A stretch of 7,317 bases of DNA. Source: an uncultured Microcaldota archaeon. GTDB taxonomy: Archaea; Micrarchaeota; Micrarchaeia; Anstonellales; Anstonellaceae. Shown one piece after another: positions 1-5,585 of the stretch (its first letter is position 1; the number at the start of each line of letters is the position of its first letter). The notes beneath the pieces were generated by a model. The model searched no databases. It was not told the origin of the DNA and saw only the letters and a program-made list of their open reading frames with translations. The stretch spans positions 1 through 7,317 of the forward strand of contig CAIXYX010000067.1 of the NCBI GenBank assembly GCA_903923795.1, given 5' to 3'. A program made the position numbers and the translations under genes.

Positions 1-2
1 CC

Positions 3-224
3 TTTGGCGCCTACAAAATCATGAGCTTCTATTATGGCGTGCGGCATTTGGGCCTCAAAGAGTGGGTGGTCATCGGCCGCAACCAGAGCGAAGTGGACAT
101 GGTGTTCGCGCGCATCAGAAACGACCCCATCATGAACTACATCCACAAGACATATGATGTGAAGCTGGTGCCGATAATCTCGGAAGGCATGCCTGCCGAG
201 GAACCTGGCGTGGAAAAGAAATAG
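3..224 (+). CDS. Unidentified protein, C-terminal part (5' end off the window)
   Basis: The reading frame is open from the left edge to a TAG at 222-224. An ATG at position 21 could start a 67-residue protein, but the frame continues upstream of it (FGAYKI before the Met) and no ribosome binding site or promoter is visible there, so a truncated longer gene is more likely. The visible segment is soluble-looking, with alternating hydrophobic and charged residues, a Tyr-rich start (MSFYYGVRHLG), the stretch EWVVIGRNQSEVD, and an acidic and lysine-rich tail ending in GVEKK. I recognise no family, catalytic motif or membrane segment. It is convergent with the hydrogenase-like operon, with 54 nt between the two stop codons, so it is probably functionally unrelated to it. 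Confidence that this is coding is good because it has no competing gene on the other strand and ends just before a terminator-like T-tract; function is unknown. Confidence 0.6.
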   Translation, partial: FGAYKIMSFYYGVRHLGLKEWVVIGRNQSEVDMVFARIRNDPIMNYIHKTYDVKLVPIISEGMPAEEPGVEKK

Positions 225-234
225 GTGCCTGCAA

Positions 235-293
235 TTTCTTTTTAGAATTTCTTTTTTTCGAGGCTGCGTTTTTCTTCTCTATATTTTCTTTTT
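235..293 (+). terminator. Oligo-T terminator tracts, archaeal style
   Basis: Directly after the plus-strand stop come five T-rich tracts: TTTCTTTTT (235-243), TTTCTTTTTTT (248-258), TTTTT (269-273), TTTT (284-287) and TTTTT (289-293). I see no GC-rich hairpin before them, so this resembles the multiple U-tract terminators of archaea more than a bacterial rho-independent terminator. The last two tracts lie inside the 3' end of the convergent hyfI-like gene, where their complement encodes its final residues AKKKI. The minus-strand transcript gets no T-tract here, so this site serves the plus-strand gene only. Function is inferred from composition and position. Confidence 0.55.
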
Positions 294-806
294 CGCTATT
301 ATCTTCCCGCACTTGAGAATCCCCAGAACTATTTCGTACGGGCTTGGCGGGTTGCCCGGCACCAGCACATCAACCGGCACGACATCCGAGATTCGGCCTG
401 ACTTGTACACTCCGTGCGCGCCGGCGAAAAGCCCGCCGGTGCACGCGCCATCCCCTGCCGCCAGCACGGCGTTTGGCCGCGGCATCGCGTGATAAGTCTT
501 CTCCAATGCCAGCTTCATGTTCACCGAAACCGGGCCGGTGCAGATTATCACGTCGGCATGCCTGGGCGAGGCCACCCAGTGTATTCCGAACCTCTCGCAG
601 TCCACCTGCGACGAGTTTGTCAGCCCCTCCTCCAGCTCCACATCGTTTGACGAGCCGCAGTCCACCATGCGCACGGCAATCGAGCGGGCGAGAGGCGAGA
701 GGGACCGCTCGTCCATGAGCATGGCTATCTCGCGGACAGTCGGGTCGGCCGAGTCTTTCGATATCTTGTCGCATTGCGGCCGGAACAACATGTCAAATTC
801 ACGCAT
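279..806 (-). CDS. hyfI: HyfI/NuoB-like small subunit with all [4Fe-4S] ligands replaced
   Basis: This 175-residue protein has the small-subunit fold of group 4 hydrogenases and of complex I subunit NuoB, which normally holds the cluster that passes electrons to the large subunit. Family motifs are clear: SIAVRMVD (42-49), ERFGIHWVASPRHADVI (71-87), TGPVSVNM (90-97), the GG of the GDCxCTGG region (124-125), and VVPVDVLVPG followed by PPSP (142-156). The four cluster cysteines are missing: the usual GSCNxC reads GSSNDV (Ser53, Val56), GDC reads GDG (Gly120), and PGCPP reads PGNPP (Asn152). Other cysteines are at 12, 50, 70, 89, 122 and 166. The ATG at 806 follows the hyfG stop by 9 nt, with only a weak GTGAG as ribosome binding site. 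It is the last gene of the operon; the HyfH ferredoxin gene usually found between hyfG and hyfI in hydrogenase-4 operons is absent. A standard cluster cannot bind, so it is probably structural or has another role. Family assignment is firm; function is inferred. Confidence 0.92.
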   Translation of the reverse strand: MREFDMLFRPQCDKISKDSADPTVREIAMLMDERSLSPLARSIAVRMVDCGSSNDVELEEGLTNSSQVDCERFGIHWVASPRHADVIICTGPVSVNMKLALEKTYHAMPRPNAVLAAGDGACTGGLFAGAHGVYKSGRISDVVPVDVLVPGNPPSPYEIVLGILKCGKIIAKKKI

Positions 807-815
807 AAAACCAAC

Positions 816-2459
816 TCACAGGTCTGCCCCGGCATAGGACAGGTTGAAGCTCTTGTTGATCAGCGGGAAATCCGCCGTGATGTTGCCGAGCACCGCCTCC
901 TGAATCGCTATCCAGTTGCGGTACGATGGGGTCCTGATTCTGAGCGTGTCGAGGTTGCCGCCATGACCCGAACGCACGAGGAACATGCACGAGCCGCGGG
1001 GGGCTTCGCTCCATCCGAGGCCCGTGCGCCCCGCAGGCACGCGGTCGAGCCGGAGGCCGTGGGCCAGCACCGGGCCGTCGAGGTTGTTCGCCAGCTCGTG
1101 CTCGATGAGCCGCACCGATTCCTTCACCTCGCCGCATTTTATCCGAAACCTCATGAACACGTCGCCGCCCTCCCCTACAGGTTCATGCACCGCGCTCGCC
1201 TTATAGCCGCCATACGCCATGCTTTTGCGCGTGTCGCAGGCGATTCCGCTGGCGCGCGCGACCGGGCCGACGACGGACAGGCTCAAGGCCGTCTCGTGGC
1301 GCAGTATGCCGGTGGCAAACACGCGGTCGAGGAACGACGAGGATGTGAGCGCCATCTTCTCGTTTTCCATGAAAGCGGTCATGAACTTGCGGACGCCCGC
1401 ACCGAGTTCGCGCAATGCGTCCTCGCTCAATGGGCCGTTCAGGCCGCCCACCGCGATGCGGCTGCGCAAGAAACGGCTGCCCGACACGCGCGCGTTCAGC
1501 CGCATCATGTTCTCGCGCATGATGGCAAAGCGCGATGACGAGGCGTAGAAGCCCACGTCCATGGCCATGCCGCCCAAGTCGGCCAGATGGCTGTAGATGC
1601 GCTCGAGCTCCATGAGCACGAGTCGCTGGGATTCCGCCTCCCGCGGAACGGTTATGCCGGCGAGGGATTCGACCGCCTGCGCGTATGCGACGCAATTCGC
1701 GACCGATTCGTCGCCCGAGCACTGCTCGATGAGCGGGAAGACGCCGTCCATCTTCCGCCCATGCGCGAGTTCCTCGATGCCCTTGTGCAGATAGGAGAGG
1801 CGGACCTCCATCTTGTTGATTGTCTCGCCCATCACATGGAAACGGAAATGGCCCGGCTCGATGATGCCCGCATGCACCGGGCCGACCGGAATCTCGAATT
1901 CGCCCGCCTCGCCGGTCCCTATGAATTTGTATTCTCCCGATTCTTTGGACAGCTCATGGCCGGATTTGGCGCTGATGGCAAGACCGTGGGCGGCGTGTGC
2001 GGGGTGGGCGGCGTGCGCAGGATGAGAGGCATGCGCGGAATGCCGGTTGTTTGTGACCCATTTGGCGCTCTCTGGGTGGATGACAATCGGGCGGACGTCC
2101 TCTAAGCCCATGAATTCCGTGCCGCTCATCTCGCGCATCTTGCGCTCGTCCCATACGGCGCAGGGGATGACGGAGGAGACCGAGAGGAATTTCTTTCCGC
2201 TTGCAACCAGAGCGAGAGGCTTGCTTGATTTCGGAACGCGGAAGATGTACGCGGCCGTCCAAATATTCGCGCGTGAGGAGGGATAGGCGAAGGCGGAATC
2301 AAACACCGCACCTGCATGGATTACGGTCCCGCACAGGGCCGGCAGCAGGTCTGGCTTTGTCTCGACCCACAACGCCGATGATGTCTCGGACTGCCTAAGC
2401 TCGGACTTGGCGAGATTGCGGGCCAGCTGATTGATGAGTGCACGGAATGCGTCGTTCAT
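816..2459 (-). CDS. hyfG: HyfG/HycE-like large subunit (NuoC+NuoD domains) lacking the [NiFe] site
   Basis: The 547-residue protein has a NuoC-like domain (about 1-133, with WDERKMREMSG at 103-113), a linker with a His repeat (140-158), and a NuoD/hydrogenase large-subunit domain (about 182-547, with IPVGPVHAGIIEPGHFRF at 190-207 and LSYLHKGIEEL at 221-231). In group 4 hydrogenases this subunit binds the NiFe centre through two CxxC motifs. Here the first, normally RxCGxC, reads QCSGDE, so Ser248 and Glu251 stand at the ligand positions and Cys247 is one place off. The C-terminal DPCxxC reads NLSYAG (Ser541, Gly544), and the chain ends three residues later, without the extension that a maturation protease removes. 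This matches Ehr-type complexes and excludes hydrogenase activity. I chose the ATG at 2459, 2 nt after the hyfF stop and 9 nt after a GAGGGG, over a TTG at 2465. Assignment is very firm; the catalytic role, if any, is unknown. Confidence 0.94.
   Translation of the reverse strand: MNDAFRALINQLARNLAKSELRQSETSSALWVETKPDLLPALCGTVIHAGAVFDSAFAYPSSRANIWTAAYIFRVPKSSKPLALVASGKKFLSVSSVIPCAVWDERKMREMSGTEFMGLEDVRPIVIHPESAKWVTNNRHSAHASHPAHAAHPAHAAHGLAISAKSGHELSKESGEYKFIGTGEAGEFEIPVGPVHAGIIEPGHFRFHVMGETINKMEVRLSYLHKGIEELAHGRKMDGVFPLIEQCSGDESVANCVAYAQAVESLAGITVPREAESQRLVLMELERIYSHLADLGGMAMDVGFYASSSRFAIMRENMMRLNARVSGSRFLRSRIAVGGLNGPLSEDALRELGAGVRKFMTAFMENEKMALTSSSFLDRVFATGILRHETALSLSVVGPVARASGIACDTRKSMAYGGYKASAVHEPVGEGGDVFMRFRIKCGEVKESVRLIEHELANNLDGPVLAHGLRLDRVPAGRTGLGWSEAPRGSCMFLVRSGHGGNLDTLRIRTPSYRNWIAIQEAVLGNITADFPLINKSFNLSYAGADL
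1986..2042 (-). repeat. His-every-third-residue repeat inside hyfG
   Basis: The segment encodes a 19-residue run in which His occupies every third position (7 His at residues 140, 143, 146, 149, 152, 155 and 158), separated by Ala, Ser and Pro. It contains two consecutive copies of an 18-bp unit coding for HPAHAA, at 2007-2024 and 1989-2006; they differ at a few synonymous positions, so the repeat is not a recent exact duplication. It sits in the linker between the NuoC-like and NuoD-like domains, where homologues have no such sequence that I know of. A metal-binding or pH-sensing role is possible but inferred only from composition. Confidence 0.8.
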
Positions 2460-2461
2460 GT

Positions 2462-3934
2462 TCAACTACCCCTCAACAACACCTGCACGGCAGGATTCAC
2501 GAGATGCGAGATGACCAGCGGCGCGAATATTGCGCCGCACAACGCCAGAATGAAAAGCCCCCACACAGTCAGTTTGGTCAGCAGGTCGGGGGAATAATGA
2601 TGCGCTTGGCGCGGGGGGCGGGGGCCATAGGCCATGTGCGAGCCCTTGTGCAGGAATGCGCCGAACGCTATGGTGGTGAAGACCACCAGCAGAACAGCGA
2701 TGAGGATGTTGCCGGTCGAGAGCGCGGCGGCGATGAGTATGACCTCGGAGATGAAAGTGCCGAAAGGCAGGCAGCCGGCTATGCCGATGTTGACGAGGAG
2801 GAAGAGCTGGCCCATGCCGGGCAGCGCCTGCGCGATGCCCGTGATTTTTGAGATGTCTTTTGTGCCGAACGTCAGGCTGACTATGCCGCCCAAAAAGAAG
2901 GCGAGGGGCTTGACAAGCGAATGCGAGACGACGTGAAACAGCGCGGCGAGCAGGCCCAAGGGCCCGCCTATTCCGACACCCAGCGCGACTATGCCCATGT
3001 TCTCGACGCTCGAATACGCCAGCAGTCGCTTGTAATTATCCTGCGAATAAAGGCGCAACGAGGCGAGAATCAGCGAGAGCGAGCCGAACAGCAGGAAGAG
3101 GCTTGAGATGAAAGAGGCGGTCTGCGGGTTCTGCGCCACGAGGGGATAGACGCGCAAGATTGCGTAGAGGGCGGAGTTGAGGAGCACGCCGGAGAGGAAC
3201 GCGCTGACGGGGGTGGGCGCCTGGCTGTGCGCGTCTGGCAGCCACACGTGCAGGGGCACGAGGCCCACTTTTGTGCCATAGCCTACGAATATGAATGCGA
3301 AAGCTATCTTGAGATAGAGCGGGTTGATGACGCTTGCGCCGGCGATGATGTCGCGCCACGCAAAGCTCTCGGGCCTGCCCGCCTGCTGCATGCCGTAGCC
3401 GAGCACCAGCAGGCCCACGAGGGCGATTGTGATTGAGAGTGAGCAGATGAGCAGGTATTTCCACGCGGCCTCGACAGATTCCTTGTTGCCATAGAAACTG
3501 ATGAGGAAGACTGAAGTCAGCGTCGTCGCCTCCACCGCGGCCCAAAGCACGAGAAGGTCGGCCGACATGGTGGCGAGCTGCATGGACGCGAAGAAGAGCA
3601 GGCTCAATGTGTAGTATATCCAGAGCTTGTCGGCGCCGATGACGCCCTCGCTCACCTCGGCGCGGAGATATCCGCGCGAATAGGCGAACACGAACACGGC
3701 GATGGTGCCGGTCATCAGCGTGAAGAGGAGGCTCAACGGGTCGAGGTAGAGCACGCCCCAGAGCGCCGAGATGGGGTGCGCTGCGATGTCTGATGATATG
3801 ACCGAGAGGATGAGTGCGGTGAGTGAGGCGGCCGCTCCGCATAATGCCGATGCCTCCAGAATGTTCTGGTGGTGCCTAAAGAGCACGCAGGCAATCGCGG
3901 CGATAATCGGGGCGAATATGACCCATTCGAGCAT
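2462..3934 (-). CDS. hyfF: HyfF-like antiporter-type membrane subunit
   Basis: This 490-residue integral membrane protein belongs to the NuoL/M/N-MrpA/D antiporter family and most resembles HyfF, one of the ion-translocating subunits of hydrogenase-4-type complexes. It is hydrophobic throughout, with about 13-14 likely helices. The residues of the ion path are kept: Glu135 in WAAVEATTL, Lys222 in GYGTKVGLVPLHVWLPDAHS, Lys342 in HVVSHSLVKPLAFF and Glu397 in FISEVIL. The HyfF-like motif YSSVENMGI lies at about 307-315. A His-rich cytoplasmic-type loop (about 429-446, HKGSHMAYGPRPPRQAHH) precedes the last helix. I start it at the ATG at 3934, 4 nt after the stop of the hyfC-hyfE fusion; a TTG at 3952 would overlap that gene by 14 nt. 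Its stop is 2 nt before the hyfG start. Intact proton-path residues argue that the complex still moves ions. Assignment is firm at family level. Confidence 0.93.
   Translation of the reverse strand: MLEWVIFAPIIAAIACVLFRHHQNILEASALCGAAASLTALILSVISSDIAAHPISALWGVLYLDPLSLLFTLMTGTIAVFVFAYSRGYLRAEVSEGVIGADKLWIYYTLSLLFFASMQLATMSADLLVLWAAVEATTLTSVFLISFYGNKESVEAAWKYLLICSLSITIALVGLLVLGYGMQQAGRPESFAWRDIIAGASVINPLYLKIAFAFIFVGYGTKVGLVPLHVWLPDAHSQAPTPVSAFLSGVLLNSALYAILRVYPLVAQNPQTASFISSLFLLFGSLSLILASLRLYSQDNYKRLLAYSSVENMGIVALGVGIGGPLGLLAALFHVVSHSLVKPLAFFLGGIVSLTFGTKDISKITGIAQALPGMGQLFLLVNIGIAGCLPFGTFISEVILIAAALSTGNILIAVLLVVFTTIAFGAFLHKGSHMAYGPRPPRQAHHYSPDLLTKLTVWGLFILALCGAIFAPLVISHLVNPAVQVLLRGS
2469..2474 (-). 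promoter_or_regulatory. Ribosome binding site of hyfG
   Basis: The transcript reads GAGGGG here, 9 nt upstream of the ATG at 2459 and only 3 nt from the alternative TTG at 2465, so it supports the ATG as the start. It lies inside the last codons of hyfF, consistent with coupled translation. It is the strongest Shine-Dalgarno sequence in the operon. Confidence 0.6.
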
Positions 3935-3938
3935 AGTC

Positions 3939-5549
3939 TCACTTCGTTTCAATCATCCTATTCAGCTGCAGGCTGTCGAGGCTCTTGTTGACGTCGTTGA
4001 TTTTGGATGCGAGGAAGAGCGATACGGCCACCAGCGTCAGCGTGTCGATGAATGCTACAAGCTCCCCCAAAATCGGCACCGACAGGTTCAGCGCGACCGG
4101 CAGGAGCACGAGTCCGTTCTCCATTATCAGAAAGCCCACCATCTGCAGATACACATGGCTCTTTATCGCGATGATGAACGCGCCGATGAGGATTGTGGAG
4201 AATGCGACAGGCAGAAGCGAGTTGTGCACGCCCAGTATGGAGGATACAGTGTAGGACATGAAGATGAGCGCGCCGCACACAAGAAGGGATTTCTGCGTGC
4301 TTAGCGGGGCGGTGAAAAATATCGGGTCATGCCGTGGTTTTAGCGCAGTCTCGAATTCGAGGGCATGGAACGAGCGCAGGAGCAGCCATGGCACGAGGAA
4401 AACCTTGAAGACAAGAGTTGAACCCAGGCGCCAGTAGGCGTCGATGCTGCCCGATTTCAGGGCGACGATTAAGAGTATGGCCGCGAGCGCGAGGCTCTGG
4501 TAGAGGAAATTCCTTATGCGGTTGTCGAATGACGAACTGAAGATGAAATACAGGGGCAGAATAAGCATGAGTGCGGCGAGGATGTCTATGGCCCCGACAT
4601 CGCCCGGTTGGCTGGTGGTCGTGAAGAAGAATGCCAAAAATGAGAGGATGAGGGAGAATGTCAGAAGCTCAGAGACACGGAAAAGCCTTGTTTTCGGCAT
4701 GAGGCTTTCCAAGGAGGCCGTGAAGACTGCCATCGCGCACAGGGCCGCGAAGAATGCGATGACGGGGATGATGGGCATCTGCGGCGAGCCCAAGGAGGGA
4801 ATGGGCGTGAAGATGAGGATGAAGAGCGAGAAAAGAATCGTGATTTTCGCGGCGTTCGCCCATTCGATGAGCGCGAGCAGCGGGCCGGAATAGTCCAGCA
4901 CCATGGCCTCGTGCACCATGGTGAGCTCGAGGTGAGTGGCGGGGTTGTCGAAGGGGAGGCGCCCCGTCTCTGCGATGATGACGATGAAGAGGGCGGCGCC
5001 GGCGAGCCACAGGACAGGCGAGAGCAGGGCGGCGGGCCAGACGAACGACGAGCCGGCCGCCAGTGTGCCAAGCCCGATGCCCGCTCCGGCAGTTGCGAGG
5101 AAAACGATGGCCGCGAACATCACCGGTTCGATGAGGGATGAATAGAGCATCTCGCGGCTCGCGCCCAATCCGCCGAACGCGCTGCCGATGTCAAGTCCCG
5201 CGAGCGAGGCCATGAACCTGCCGATGGCGAAGAGATAGACGAACATCACCATGTCCATGCCGAAGATATTTCCGGGGAAAACAAGCGGCAGGGCCGCCGC
5301 CGCCACAAGCATGGAGGCAAATGTGAGTATGGGCGCGGCCAAGAAAATCCATGATGATGTCGGGCTTATGACCACGCCCTTCATGAGCAGCTTGGCCGTG
5401 TCGATATAGGGCTGGTGGATTGGCGCGCCGAGGCGTCCCTGAAAGCGGGCCTTGACCTTGTGCATGATGCCGATTAAGAGCGGGGCTATGAGGAACAGCA
5501 GGACAGCCTGCGCGGCCGCCAGAGGGATGTCGTTTATTCCGATTGCCAT
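3939..5549 (-). CDS. hyfC-hyfE: Fused HyfC (NuoH-like) - HyfE (NuoK/J-like) membrane subunit
   Basis: One uninterrupted 536-residue frame encodes what are normally two proteins. Residues 1 to about 312 match HyfC/HycD, the NuoH-like subunit that joins the soluble arm to the membrane: VKARFQGRLGAP and QPYIDTAKLLMKG (about 32-58), and the Glu-rich loop ETGRLPFDNPATHLELTMVH (194-213). From about 319 the sequence matches HyfE: LPLYFIF, YQSLALAA, FKVFLVPWLLL, the membrane Glu477 in GFLIMENGLVLLPVAL, and a SLDSLQL tail. The joint, near position 4600 (residues about 313-320, TSQPGDVG), is a short polar linker. Both halves have normal length, so this is a clean fusion. The chosen ATG at 5549 has a GGGG 6 nt upstream; an ATG at 5561 and a TTG at 5576 are alternatives. 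It lies 36 nt after hyfB and 4 nt before hyfF. A missed frameshift separating the two genes is unlikely but not excluded. Confidence 0.92.
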   Translation of the reverse strand: MAIGINDIPLAAAQAVLLFLIAPLLIGIMHKVKARFQGRLGAPIHQPYIDTAKLLMKGVVISPTSSWIFLAAPILTFASMLVAAAALPLVFPGNIFGMDMVMFVYLFAIGRFMASLAGLDIGSAFGGLGASREMLYSSLIEPVMFAAIVFLATAGAGIGLGTLAAGSSFVWPAALLSPVLWLAGAALFIVIIAETGRLPFDNPATHLELTMVHEAMVLDYSGPLLALIEWANAAKITILFSLFILIFTPIPSLGSPQMPIIPVIAFFAALCAMAVFTASLESLMPKTRLFRVSELLTFSLILSFLAFFFTTTSQPGDVGAIDILAALMLILPLYFIFSSSFDNRIRNFLYQSLALAAILLIVALKSGSIDAYWRLGSTLVFKVFLVPWLLLRSFHALEFETALKPRHDPIFFTAPLSTQKSLLVCGALIFMSYTVSSILGVHNSLLPVAFSTILIGAFIIAIKSHVYLQMVGFLIMENGLVLLPVALNLSVPILGELVAFIDTLTLVAVSLFLASKINDVNKSLDSLQLNRMIETK

Positions 5550-5585
5550 GGTTTGCCCCATAACGCATTTTGCCAAATCAAAGGT

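Noticed and set aside
774..1538. Long plus-strand open frame (254 codons) antisense to hyfG
   Set aside because: It mirrors a firmly assigned gene, its product is Ala/Arg/His-rich with no recognisable motif, and such frames are expected opposite GC-rich coding sequence. The same holds for the other overlapping frames on both strands.
816..2459. Functional [NiFe] hydrogenase or formate hydrogenlyase
   Set aside because: The overall similarity suggests it, but all four NiFe ligands and the small-subunit cluster ligands are absent.
3934..3952. TTG start at 3952 for hyfF
   Set aside because: The ATG at 3934 is 4 nt after the upstream stop and gives the N-terminus expected of the family (MLEWVIFAP); the TTG would add six polar residues and overlap the previous gene.
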